Part shown: positions 34,110 through 42,565 of the stretch, one piece after another
Numbering within the stretch: position 1 is the stretch's first letter
Layout of the letters: each line of letters begins with the position of its first letter
Assembly (NCBI GenBank): GCA_024397935.1
Contig: CP073743.1
Location: forward strand, 496,001-560,000
Length of the DNA stretch: 64,000 nucleotides
Reading direction: 5' to 3'
Origin: a bacterium SCSIO 12844
Lineage (GTDB): Bacteria > Pseudomonadota > Gammaproteobacteria > Francisellales > Francisellaceae
Notes under the pieces: generated by a model
The model's database searches: none
Told to the model about the DNA's origin: nothing
What the model saw: the letters and a program-made list of their open reading frames with translations, nothing else
Made by a program: the position numbers and the translations under genes

Positions 34110-34832
34110 TTAGTTATCGTATTGAGCATACTTAGATGCTTGTGGGCAGCGATTAGCTAGGGCTAAGAATTCCTCATATGGGTTAGAAATTTTCATAAAT
34201 TGAGACTTGGTTTTTAAACAAGTTTCTGGGGAAATTTCGATAATAGATTGATTGGCTGATAAAGTTTTTATTTGAATTTTACAGACCCTTTCTAAGTAAA
34301 AAAGTAAGTATGCAGCTTGTTCAATAGAGCTGCCTGTAGTTAATAGTCCATGATTTTTTAGTATCATAACTTTTTTATCAGTTAAACTTTTAGCAATTTG
34401 CTCTCCTTCATTACCAAGAGCAAGTGCATCAAAATCATGATAGGCAACATCATTATAAAATCTTAATGCATGTTGATTGATAAATAATAAGCCACACTCA
34501 AGGGAAGAAACAGCCGTGCCATAGATGCTATGAGTATGCATAGCAGCTTGGATATGTGGATTATTTTGATAAATTGGTAAATGAATGTTACTACCTTGAG
34601 GCATCACAGTATAGCCATTATCTCCAATCATATTACCTTTTAGATCTAGCTTAATTAACATATGAGGTTCAACTGCTTCAAATGCTACATCTAGCGGTGT
34701 AATTAAGATTTGGTCAGTATTAGGAATTCGAGCACTTAAATGAGTTGATAACAAATCATCAAAGTTATTATTTTGAATAATATGATGACTAATGGTAAGT
34801 TTTTTTCTTATATCTTTCTCAGCTTTATTCAT
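34110..34832 (-). CDS. Class II aldolase/adducin family protein
   Basis: The 240-residue protein has the zinc ligands of the family: HTHSIYGTAVSSLE (two histidines) and ILKNHGLLTTG (third). LSARIPNTDQILITPLDVAFE is the usual N-terminal substrate loop. Members include fuculose-phosphate aldolase, ribulose-phosphate epimerase relatives and several decarboxylases; this sequence resembles the broader adducin-like group, so the reaction is not assigned. It is translationally coupled to the upstream VUT gene (TAATG overlap). Confidence 0.87.
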   Translation of the reverse strand: MNKAEKDIRKKLTISHHIIQNNNFDDLLSTHLSARIPNTDQILITPLDVAFEAVEPHMLIKLDLKGNMIGDNGYTVMPQGSNIHLPIYQNNPHIQAAMHTHSIYGTAVSSLECGLLFINQHALRFYNDVAYHDFDALALGNEGEQIAKSLTDKKVMILKNHGLLTTGSSIEQAAYLLFYLERVCKIQIKTLSANQSIIEISPETCLKTKSQFMKISNPYEEFLALANRCPQASKYAQYDN

Positions 34833-35533
34833 TAAATTGGCACTCCTTTTGGCTCAGGCTTTAATACAGTTTCTTTTTTACTTGTGCGTGTGGTAAAAAG
34901 AATGAAAATATCAATAATGATTGCATATACTATAATAATGCTAATTTCAAATATTAGATTATTGATTACCCTCGACCAAGTCATATAGCCTGCTTTTACC
35001 ATAGGGTAGTCTAAAAATAAATTATGTGAAATTAGAGTGATTGAAATTGAAATAATAGTTGCACTAGAAAACCGTTTAAGTTTTTTAAGAAAAAAGGAAA
35101 AAATAATTACTTCAACTATAGCAGTGATTATAGAAGCAATTAATCCATGATACCAAAGTGGTGGAAAGCCTGATGATAAGGTATCTACGGCATAGCTTCT
35201 ACTTGCTTGTTGTACTTGCTCAGCAGGAAATGTAGGTTGACTGAAGAAGCTTGAAGCATAAACTGAATATGAAAAAAAACCATCACAAAATGTCCCAATT
35301 AAAACAACATATATTGCAATAAGGCGGCCTTTTAAAAATACAATCAAATCGGATAAAACATAAACTAAAGGAAAGATAAATGCTGAAAAACTAATTAACA
35401 TAGAGTAATCAAAGAAGTGAAACATATGTGTTCGAAAAAATAAAGGGTCAGTTGTTATTTTGCAGGTTACATAAAACATAATAGCAAATAAAAATACAGC
35501 TTCCTTTTTAGTGTTAGTTTTAATTTTGAACAT
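34832..35533 (-). CDS. VUT-family membrane transporter (queuosine-precursor type), divergent
   Basis: The 233-residue protein has about six membrane helices. FPLVYVLSDLIVFLKGR matches the VUT/YhhQ signature (FPLxYLLSDIxTELYGR in typical members), with the Glu/Tyr positions altered. YhhQ-type proteins import queuosine precursors. The start at 35533 follows GGT; an in-frame TTG lies four codons earlier. The long extracytoplasmic loop after helix 3 (SQPTFPAEQVQQ...SGFPPLWY) fits a family member. A paralogue is encoded two genes upstream, and the aldolase overlaps the stop. Confidence 0.75.
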   Translation of the reverse strand: MFKIKTNTKKEAVFLFAIMFYVTCKITTDPLFFRTHMFHFFDYSMLISFSAFIFPLVYVLSDLIVFLKGRLIAIYVVLIGTFCDGFFSYSVYASSFFSQPTFPAEQVQQASRSYAVDTLSSGFPPLWYHGLIASIITAIVEVIIFSFFLKKLKRFSSATIISISITLISHNLFLDYPMVKAGYMTWSRVINNLIFEISIIIVYAIIIDIFILFTTRTSKKETVLKPEPKGVPI

Positions 35534-35560
35534 AATAAATACCAAGTTATAGTTGTGTTA

Positions 35561-36118
35561 TTAATCTGTTTCTACCAATGTTAGAGTAATTGGTTTAGTG
35601 CTTTTTTTTAAATCATCACTATAGTGATTAGTATTTGAGTTAGTGAGTTTAAACTGTAAAAGCTCAAAACTATCTTTAGATAATTGGCTTATGATTTGAT
35701 AGTTAGATGTAATTTCTTCTGCCCGTATTGGCGGAAGCTTTTTATCTTCAGTAACATCATATAAAGTAAATAGACCACTAAAGTCATCATATTCTAGGTG
35801 ATAGCGTACAGTTGGCTTTGAAGCAATTTTTACTAACTCGTGAGTAAGTAAGATTAATTCGGTTTTATCTAAATCATAGGCTTTAGATGAGCTAATAAAT
35901 TCTTTTACTAGCTCAAGGTGTTCTTGACCATAGGCATTATATTGAATATATAAAGTGCCTTTAATTAATTGTATTTGGTAGTTGAATTCAGAGTCATTAT
36001 TCTTTGATAATTTTTGAATAATAAGACTTAATTTAATAAGAGAAAATCCAATATACTTAATTCCTTTAGCTAGAAATTCAATACCAAATAATGTTCGAAA
36101 ATAGCGAACTTCCTTCAA
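35561..36118 (-). CDS. Unknown protein between two VUT transporters
   Basis: A 185-residue soluble-looking protein without a recognised family. An amphipathic stretch near the N-terminus (IEFLAKGIKYIGFSLIKLSL, ~13-32) could associate with membrane. The middle is alternately beta and helical, and the C-terminal ~25 residues are polar. It is 27 bases upstream of the second VUT gene and follows the first by 86 bases, all on one strand, so it likely shares their transcript and perhaps their task. Confidence 0.7.
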   Translation of the reverse strand: MKEVRYFRTLFGIEFLAKGIKYIGFSLIKLSLIIQKLSKNNDSEFNYQIQLIKGTLYIQYNAYGQEHLELVKEFISSSKAYDLDKTELILLTHELVKIASKPTVRYHLEYDDFSGLFTLYDVTEDKKLPPIRAEEITSNYQIISQLSKDSFELLQFKLTNSNTNHYSDDLKKSTKPITLTLVETD

Positions 36119-36204
36119 TTAGTTGTCCTTAAAATACCATTTATCTACTTTTAAAATGCATTATGGATGATAAAAGAATTCTAAAAGAAGTCAATATGTC
36201 AATA

Positions 36205-36846
36205 TCAATCAATGATTCTTTTTTTAAGTATTTTGATTAATAGTGTAATAGGAATTAGCATAATAACAACAACGACTAATTTTGACAGTAGTGAAACAAA
36301 AATAAGTTCTATGATGGTAGCTGTACTTTCAATGCCATAAAACCAGATAAAGTAGCCAATGGTTGTAAATAAGATTAATCCAATCATTGTAGATGAAAAA
36401 CTTCTAATACTATAAGCTTTACCTGCAAGTTTTTTCTTTAAAAATGACATAATACTGATATTAACAAGTGCACTGATAATTAGCGCAATTAATCCACCCC
36501 AGTAAACTCGAGCTAAAGCGCCTAATATATGGTCATAAGCATTTTGCGTATGGAAAGTACTAGGGGATGGTAGTTGAATGATTAGGCTTAAGCCAACATC
36601 AAATAAGCACTCACAAATAAGTGTTACATAAAGTAGGAAACGTGCAGCCTTTCTACCGTATAATTCAGTAACGATATCACTTAGTAAGTAAACCAGTGGA
36701 AATATAAATAAAGAAGCGGAGCCTATAATATTATGAAATTGAAACAGTTTATAAGTTAATAGGTCACTTGCCGTCACTGCAGCGATAGATAGTGATGAGA
36801 TAATAATTAAAAGCTTTTGACTAAATGTTAAGGCTTTGGGTTCCAT
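36205..36846 (-). CDS. VUT-family (queuosine-precursor) transporter
   Basis: The 213-residue protein has six predicted membrane helices and a clear VUT/YhhQ signature, IFPLVYLLSDIVTELYGRKAAR. The family brings in preQ0/preQ1 or queuine-type precursors, letting cells that lack full synthesis modify tRNA. It follows the XRE regulator gene by 44 bases and starts after AAGGAATTT. It is better conserved than its paralogue at 34832-35533. No tgt or queA gene is in the window. Confidence 0.85.
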   Translation of the reverse strand: MEPKALTFSQKLLIIISSLSIAAVTASDLLTYKLFQFHNIIGSASLFIFPLVYLLSDIVTELYGRKAARFLLYVTLICECLFDVGLSLIIQLPSPSTFHTQNAYDHILGALARVYWGGLIALIISALVNISIMSFLKKKLAGKAYSIRSFSSTMIGLILFTTIGYFIWFYGIESTATIIELIFVSLLSKLVVVVIMLIPITLLIKILKKRIID

Positions 36847-36890
36847 TTGAAATTCCTTTTAAATGCTTAAATTGCCAATTTCAATGTGGA

Positions 36891-37472
36891 TTATAAATAA
36901 ATTCTTAAGCACTTAGCAATTAATTCAACCATCGAAGCTGAGTAACCCACATTGCCTGACATAAAAGAAAGCCCTTTATAAAGTCCAATTTTATATTTGC
37001 CTTTGAACTTAAATAAACAGATATCGTTGATGCTCGTTTCAAACATATCAGCATTTGGGATAAATAAAAGCCTATAGCCTGGTTTAATGCATACCGATGG
37101 ATCTTCTTCGGTAATTTCAATAAAAAAGTGATTATCAGATATCGCCTTTGAAATGGTATAAATTGGTTTTTTCTTGGGATAGTCTTCTAGTGCATAGACA
37201 GGAATATCATATTCAAGTATTTTAACACCATCAAGATATAGTGAGGGTAATTTAAGCATTTGTTCAATGCGGCGCGCATTTTTTTCGTTGATATGTCCTG
37301 AACCATTCATTCCTTTACTGAGCCCACATAAATCAACACCAGTCAGGCGAGCTAATTCACGTATTGAACGTATTTTCTTACGTTTCATGGTGTGCTCTAT
37401 ACGCTGTATCCGCGTTTGATAGATTAGATTGAGGCTTTCAATAGCTGACATGAGTTTACTTAACGTATCCAT
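36891..37472 (-). CDS. XRE-type regulator with LexA/S24-like C-terminal domain
   Basis: The 193-residue protein has an N-terminal helix-turn-helix (RSIRELARLTGVDLCGLSKG and following ARRIEQML, about 33-75) and a C-terminal half resembling the S24 peptidase-like fold of phage repressors (YDIPVYALED, FFIEITEEDPSVCIKPGYRL and FKFKGKYKIGLYKG). I do not see the Ser-Lys catalytic pair clearly, so it may be a non-cleaving ligand sensor. As first gene before VUT1-unknown-VUT2-aldolase it is a good candidate for their regulator. Confidence 0.78.
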   Translation of the reverse strand: MDTLSKLMSAIESLNLIYQTRIQRIEHTMKRKKIRSIRELARLTGVDLCGLSKGMNGSGHINEKNARRIEQMLKLPSLYLDGVKILEYDIPVYALEDYPKKKPIYTISKAISDNHFFIEITEEDPSVCIKPGYRLLFIPNADMFETSINDICLFKFKGKYKIGLYKGLSFMSGNVGYSASMVELIAKCLRIYL

Positions 37473-37554
37473 TGTTAATTACTCTGAGCATTATAACGAA
37501 ACGATAATTGTATTTCAAAAGATAAATAAGTTAATTTTTATTTCTTAATAAACT

Positions 37555-37875
37555 CTATGTTAAGGTTTCAGAAATCCAGTTTAAGTAATTTTTATGCCCA
37601 TTGGTAATATCAAAAGCAATAATTTCAGGCACATCATATGGATGATGTTTTAAAATAAGGCTTTCAAGTTGAGCATATTTATCTGATGTTGATTTAATAA
37701 TTAATAATGACTCAGCATCCTTATGAATTTGTCCTTGCCAAAGATAAATTGATTTGACTGTTGGCATAATACTGACACAGGCTGCTAAATTAGATTTAAC
37801 CAATAGATCTGCCATTTGTGTCGATTGATTTTTAGGTATGCTAATAAGTAGCATTTGATATTTTTGGCTATCCAT
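37555..37875 (-). CDS. cutA: CutA-family divalent cation tolerance protein
   Basis: The 106-residue protein matches CutA1, a trimeric ferredoxin-like protein linked to copper and other divalent ion tolerance. Diagnostic stretches are LVKSNLAACVSIMPTVKSIY, LWQGQIHKDAESLLIIKST and HHPYDVPEIIAFDITNGHKN. Its true molecular role is unresolved. It follows the methyltransferase by 14 bases. Confidence 0.93.
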   Translation of the reverse strand: MDSQKYQMLLISIPKNQSTQMADLLVKSNLAACVSIMPTVKSIYLWQGQIHKDAESLLIIKSTSDKYAQLESLILKHHPYDVPEIIAFDITNGHKNYLNWISETLT

Positions 37876-37889
37876 AGTTATTATCCATT

Positions 37890-38675
37890 CTAGGGTTTAT
37901 AGGCATAAATATTTTTTACAATCACATCACCTTGATTCATTGCATCTGCTGTTAGCTGATAACCTGATTTAATTTCATCATAAGCTTGCTCACCAAATTG
38001 GTTAATAAATTGATCTTTAATGGCTTTAGATGATAAATGCTCAATAATTTCAGTATTATAAATGGCATATTCTTTGGTTTGATCAATAAGTTTAAGGTTT
38101 ATAAATCCAATTGATTTTAAAAGATGAAGATATTCATTTTCAGTAACTGGAAAAAGTGATAAGCCTTCTGTTTCAGCCATTTTATCGAGTGCTTTGCCAA
38201 ATGAATAAGCGCATTTACTTAACCAATCATTAAGTACAAAAACACCACCTGAATTTAAAGTTCTATATATCTCTTGATAGAGTGGTTTTTTATGTTTTAG
38301 GTGAACTAAAACGCCTTTACTAGTGATAATATCAAAATAGTTGTCTGAAAAATCAATGTGATTAGGTTTATTTGCATGGTGAAAGTTTAAGTTAGTTAAT
38401 GTTGGCCATTTATTTTGACAGTAGTTAATTAAATTAGGATTAATATCAGAAGCAATCATTATTTTTGGTTGGTAGTGTTTAACTAAGTAATAAGCCATAC
38501 CGCCAAGGCCACACCCAATTTCATAAATGATTTTATTATTTAAATCAATATCGGAAAATAAAGTATCAATGGCTTTTGTACCACCTTCAGACATCATGCC
38601 ATCGCCATAGGCTAATTCTAATTGCTGGCAATATTCAATTGGATATTCATCAATAATTTGATCAAAATTATCCAT
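37890..38675 (-). CDS. SAM-dependent methyltransferase (phosphoethanolamine N-methyltransferase-like)
   Basis: The 261-residue class I methyltransferase has motif I in IYEIGCGLGGMAYYL, the acidic residue in IMIASDINPNLI, and a post-I region ending in the DYFDIITSKGVLVHL motif. The N-terminal LELAYGDGMMSEGG resembles plant and bacterial phosphoethanolamine N-methyltransferases, which make phosphocholine. That substrate is a guess from wording. Start 38675 is preferred: AAGGA lies about nine bases ahead, whereas the ATG three codons earlier abuts it. Confidence 0.8.
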   Translation of the reverse strand: MDNFDQIIDEYPIEYCQQLELAYGDGMMSEGGTKAIDTLFSDIDLNNKIIYEIGCGLGGMAYYLVKHYQPKIMIASDINPNLINYCQNKWPTLTNLNFHHANKPNHIDFSDNYFDIITSKGVLVHLKHKKPLYQEIYRTLNSGGVFVLNDWLSKCAYSFGKALDKMAETEGLSLFPVTENEYLHLLKSIGFINLKLIDQTKEYAIYNTEIIEHLSSKAIKDQFINQFGEQAYDEIKSGYQLTADAMNQGDVIVKNIYAYKP

Positions 38676-38693
38676 TAAATTCATTCCTTTATT

Positions 38694-40067
38694 TTAAAGT
38701 TCATAAACATCGATATTAAAGAAGCTTCCAATATGGTTAACCCAAACAAGCGTAGTTTTTTGTGGGTTAATGGTGATTTTTTTCTGTTGAGAACCAATCA
38801 TGATCGTATAATTACCTTTATCGAGGAGTGATTCATATAGCTGAACGCTTTGAGGCAATAATAGCCAGCTTCTTAAATCAGCTTTTGAAGTAACAATACT
38901 ATAGACAGATCCTGCAATCCAGCCTGCAAATCCAGCATCTTTGTGTAATTGATAGGTAGCTAATGATTTTAAAATAAGTCTTAATACTTCACGTGTAATA
39001 ATTGCAGGGTATTGCTCAGTTAACGATTTAGCTGCTAAAAGGTTAGTATCAACTAACAGTGCTGTTTTACCTGATTGTAATTTATGGTTATTTGATTTAA
39101 TACTGACAATTGTGCTATGAATGGGAGTATTTGCATGACTATAATAAGGAATGGCTAAGTTTTGAATGCCTAGATTACCCAATGGCAGTGGCAAGTAGAA
39201 TGCTTTTTTAGCTTCAACAAGGCCAGATTCATATAGCACGACAACTCGTCCTTTCTTACCAAATGGGTTGCCCCCATTAAAACCGACTTTCATTTGTTGA
39301 TAAGTATCTTTAACATAAGGGTTATCTGGGGTTAAGCGAAGTGCATTTTTGATAGAGATAAATGCATCATTATAATCATAGTCATCGGCTTCATAAAGAA
39401 TCGCTTCAAGATAATAGGCAAAACCATTTTCATAGGCATTGGCTATATTTTTTACTTGCTCTTGCATGGAAGCAATTTCTTTATGTTTACTTATGTCAAG
39501 GTCACTTTGTTTGATACCAAATTGACTATAATCATCTTCAATTTTTTTGTTGCCTTGGGTTGAGATATCTTTTTGTCTTTGAATCCAAGCCTGGGCTTGA
39601 GAAAGTCTACGAATAGATACTAACGCATTGGATAGATCATTTAACGCCAGATAATTTTTTGCTTGATAGGCATATAAAAATGTTTGTTCATAATCAGGGA
39701 CATCATAGGCAAGTTCAAGGTCACTGGTTGCAAGTGCGCCTGCACCTGAAAGCATTTTTGAGACTTGAATTTTTGCTTTCATTTGCGCTTGACGTACGGA
39801 AGATATGACATTTGCATAATCATTAAGTGATGTTTTATTTTCATTATTGAGTTGATTGATGCGACCTAATTCAAGTGCGTAAAGATTAGGGTCTTGGCTT
39901 TCTGAAAATTTATCTTTGTAAGCCTTGATGGCAGCTTGGGCATTATTTTTAGCAACATCCTTTTTAGTTGTTTGCATTTTTTTTGGATAAGGGCTTTGTA
40001 GGGTTGCACAGCCAGTGATGGCAATAGTAAGTAAAATAATAATGATTAATTGAAGTTGTTTAAGCAT
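38694..40067 (-). CDS. COG3014-like lipoprotein
   Basis: A 457-residue exported lipoprotein: signal MLKQLQLIIIILLTIAITGC ends in lipobox ITGC. Helical TPR-like segments (about 45-260) with AYQAKNYLALNDLSNALVSI and DYNDAFISIKNALRLTPDNP lead to a beta-rich C-terminal half (FGKKGRVVVLYESGLVEAKK, LPLPLGNLGIQNLAIPYY). The layout fits the uncharacterised COG3014 family, which is commonly next to LpoB and a CsgG-like protein, as here. The three genes read in one direction with short gaps and probably form one outer-membrane/periplasmic complex. Confidence 0.8.
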   Translation of the reverse strand: MLKQLQLIIIILLTIAITGCATLQSPYPKKMQTTKKDVAKNNAQAAIKAYKDKFSESQDPNLYALELGRINQLNNENKTSLNDYANVISSVRQAQMKAKIQVSKMLSGAGALATSDLELAYDVPDYEQTFLYAYQAKNYLALNDLSNALVSIRRLSQAQAWIQRQKDISTQGNKKIEDDYSQFGIKQSDLDISKHKEIASMQEQVKNIANAYENGFAYYLEAILYEADDYDYNDAFISIKNALRLTPDNPYVKDTYQQMKVGFNGGNPFGKKGRVVVLYESGLVEAKKAFYLPLPLGNLGIQNLAIPYYSHANTPIHSTIVSIKSNNHKLQSGKTALLVDTNLLAAKSLTEQYPAIITREVLRLILKSLATYQLHKDAGFAGWIAGSVYSIVTSKADLRSWLLLPQSVQLYESLLDKGNYTIMIGSQQKKITINPQKTTLVWVNHIGSFFNIDVYEL

Positions 40068-40076
40068 CGATAAGCT

Positions 40077-41054
40077 CTATGATTTGGTTTGATTGATAAC
40101 TTTTTCACTGATAGCGCGACTTGCTTTATTAATTAATAGTCGTTCAACAGTTTTAAGGTCATTATCAGGGTTTTGTAATAGTTTGGTAATTTGATCTTCA
40201 GGAATGCTAACAGTGACTGTATCAGCATAGAGAATTTCCATTGTTGCCATTTCAACTAAACGAAAATTAATAGTTGTTGAAGCAATATAGTGATCAAAAT
40301 TAGAACCATAAAATTTTTGTTTTTCATTTTTGATATTTAATTGATCAATGGTACCAACTAATAGATAATCTGCACCAACCATTTGGCTAAGACGAGCTTT
40401 ATCTAGATTATTAACATTACCACTTGCTAGAATCGCTGCTTCTTTTGCATATTGTGAAAGATCGGCATTATTGCGATCAATCATACGAAACTGGCCTGAT
40501 TGGCTGATGTCAGTTACAAGAGATTGGTTTAAAAGGCTAATGCTACGACTTGGTGCAATAGGGCCTTCAGCTGCAGAGGGTGCTAATTGAAATGGTAGAA
40601 CAGCAAAAGAGTATTTTTTAGCATGCGCATCTGATTTACTAATACCTTTATATTGGGCAAAGGTCATTTTTAGTGTCACATACCACTGATTATCTTTTTG
40701 TTCTTTTTTGATTAATTGATAGTTAAGTACAGTGCCGGCTGTTGCTGCTTTTACAGCGCTTATATTATCTTGAGATAAAATATCGGCACTAACCGGATAG
40801 CTTTGATTACCAATAGTTACATAACCTTTTGCAATGGCTTTTTCATTAATCACGGCATTGATTGAATTAACATAAGTACCATTAACTTCAGAGACACCAT
40901 TAATGATGGCATTTGAAATAGCTAAATTAAGCGTATCACCTTGGCCTTGAATATCCCTTGTTTCAGTGGTTAATGTTGGATTTGCATAGACATTAATAGA
41001 AACAAGGCTTAATAATATGGCAAAAATTAAAGAGAAATAAGATAAACGTTTCAT
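40077..41054 (-). CDS. Periplasmic CsgG-like protein with LPP20/FlgT-like N-terminal domain
   Basis: The 325-residue product has a Sec signal (about 1-24, ending NVYA) and no lipobox. Residues ~30-130 resemble the FlgT/LPP20 N-terminal module (GQGDTLNLAISNAIINGVSE). Residues ~150-320 resemble CsgG (YSFAVLPFQLAPS, SQSGQFRMIDRNN, RLSQMVGADYLLVGTIDQL). Start 41054 follows GGAGGAAAC. It sits between lpoB and the COG3014 gene. Curli genes are absent, so a role in envelope assembly or penicillin-binding-protein control is more likely than curli export. Confidence 0.8.
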   Translation of the reverse strand: MKRLSYFSLIFAILLSLVSINVYANPTLTTETRDIQGQGDTLNLAISNAIINGVSEVNGTYVNSINAVINEKAIAKGYVTIGNQSYPVSADILSQDNISAVKAATAGTVLNYQLIKKEQKDNQWYVTLKMTFAQYKGISKSDAHAKKYSFAVLPFQLAPSAAEGPIAPSRSISLLNQSLVTDISQSGQFRMIDRNNADLSQYAKEAAILASGNVNNLDKARLSQMVGADYLLVGTIDQLNIKNEKQKFYGSNFDHYIASTTINFRLVEMATMEILYADTVTVSIPEDQITKLLQNPDNDLKTVERLLINKASRAISEKVINQTKS

Positions 41055-41105
41055 TGTTTCCTCCATTTATCTGTTAATGGACAAAAACTTCAATTGGCTT
41101 TTAAA

Positions 41106-41723
41106 TTACCAGCCAAAAAGTGTTTTCTTTTGAACTTTTCTGATTTGTTTTTCTGCTTGCCAAACAATAGTACCAGTTTGTAAATCAAGCATTTTTAAGG
41201 TAATTAAGAAAAACATGGACTGTTGTGAAGAACCTTTAGCATCAATATTAGCAATACTACCAGTGATCATATAATGTGCACCTAATTGATGCCCCATTGC
41301 AACAGCAGTTTTTTGATCAACCATACCAGATTGTTTTTGATATTCCATCTGCTCTTTCATTGCTTGGACTTGTTTCATATCAGTAAATTGGAAGTAGCCA
41401 CTATTAATTATGCGGGTTGATACAGTATTCTCCAGCATATTCGTATTAATATGCTCATTGGTTTCATTACGAATACCGCTAAAAAAGACAACGGGTTGTT
41501 TTTTGCCAAAATCAGTAATGCGTTTGATATTCTGTGATTGAAGCATACTATCAACCATTTTTTGTGTCGTTACCTGAAGGTCAGTTGAGCTAAAATCAAT
41601 TGATGTTGTATCAACGTCATCGGGATTCGTATATTCAACTTTTGGTGAGCATCCAGCTAAAAAAGTGATTAGTAAGATTCCACTAAAAAGGGCAGTAATA
41701 AAATTTGCCTTAGATTTAATCAT
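41106..41723 (-). CDS. lpoB: Penicillin-binding protein activator LpoB-like lipoprotein
   Basis: A 205-residue lipoprotein with signal ending LAGC (Cys25). The mature part matches LpoB: TDFGKKQPVVFFSGIRNETN, MLENTVSTRIINSGYFQFTD, AVAMGHQLGAHYMITGSI and LDLQTGTIVWQAEKQIRK. LpoB in enterobacteria reaches through peptidoglycan to stimulate PBP1b. Here it heads a three-gene set with CsgG-like and COG3014 proteins. The start follows GGAGTC. Confidence 0.88.
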   Translation of the reverse strand: MIKSKANFITALFSGILLITFLAGCSPKVEYTNPDDVDTTSIDFSSTDLQVTTQKMVDSMLQSQNIKRITDFGKKQPVVFFSGIRNETNEHINTNMLENTVSTRIINSGYFQFTDMKQVQAMKEQMEYQKQSGMVDQKTAVAMGHQLGAHYMITGSIANIDAKGSSQQSMFFLITLKMLDLQTGTIVWQAEKQIRKVQKKTLFGW

Positions 41724-41855
41724 TCTTGACTCCTACGGTTTTAATTTAAATAAATCTTAATATTCTGTAGGAATTATAGCGAAATTAATTGCTATTCGCT
41801 AAGGAAATTATAAGTTTGTTATGACATATAAATTTTATTAATAGGAATTAATCTA

Positions 41856-42065
41856 TTAGTAATTAAAGCCAAAACTTGGGCCTAGATGAGCTGGTCCTAG
41901 AGCAAATGGCATTGGTGCTTGTTGAGGTTGTTGTGGGTCTAATCTTGGAGCATTTGGTGCTTGGGGAGCAGCATTTAAATTTAAAGGTGGAATGATATGA
42001 GGTGCTGGGTGAGAGTTTAATCTTGGGGCTCTAGATGGTTGTTGATTTCTATTATTGCTTGACAT
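41856..42065 (-). CDS. Small proline-rich peptide
   Basis: A 69-residue frame with a strong AGGAGG site about seven bases before the ATG. The product is rich in Pro, Asn, Gln and Ala (APHIIPPLNLNAAP, DPQQPQQAPMPFALGP), has almost no charged residues beyond a few Arg/Asp, and should be disordered. Several P-x-x-P motifs could bind SH3-like domains. No family is recognised. It is the leftmost gene of the accessory island, divergent from the 2128-residue protein. Confidence 0.6.
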   Translation of the reverse strand: MSSNNRNQQPSRAPRLNSHPAPHIIPPLNLNAAPQAPNAPRLDPQQPQQAPMPFALGPAHLGPSFGFNY

Positions 42066-42565
42066 AATTTGCCTCCTAGCTTTATGTTTGTTTAAGCAAA
42101 GTTCATTATAGATAAATAGAAATATATTTAAATGCTATAAAGTTGGAATTTGAATTAATTATTTTTATATTTGATTAATTGATTATAAGATAAAACACAA
42201 ATTTATTTAATTATTTATTATAAAACAAATAGTTGATTGCTTTGAAAGTAAATTCAAGGATCGGCAAAAAAGAGCTGATTATATAATAAAATTAAACTTT
42301 TGTAAATAAAACTTCTATAAAATATGTAACATTATTTATATAAACTATAACTATTATTCTTATAAATTATTTATATTTCAGTTGGTTATTTAATAATAAA
42401 ATGGAATTAAAATCGCAAAATTTAAAATAATCAGTTGATTTAATAACCAATCATATGAGAGATTAAATATTAAGTTATATGATTTAAAGGTGGTGAAAAG
42501 TTCCGAAAATAAGTCTTTTAAAATTTTCATAATTGATTGGTTGTGTTTTAGCTAGGAGGTTTGCT
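42066..42565. other. AT-rich intergenic leader with inverted repeats
   Basis: About 500 bases without a credible gene, over 75% A+T by eye. TTGGTTATT (42382-42390) pairs with AATAACCAA (42442-42450), and AACCAATCA (42445-42453) also pairs with TGATTGGTT (42534-42542), so two mutually exclusive hairpins are possible just before the ribosome site of the giant gene. A promoter cannot be singled out in such AT-rich sequence. Confidence 0.5.
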
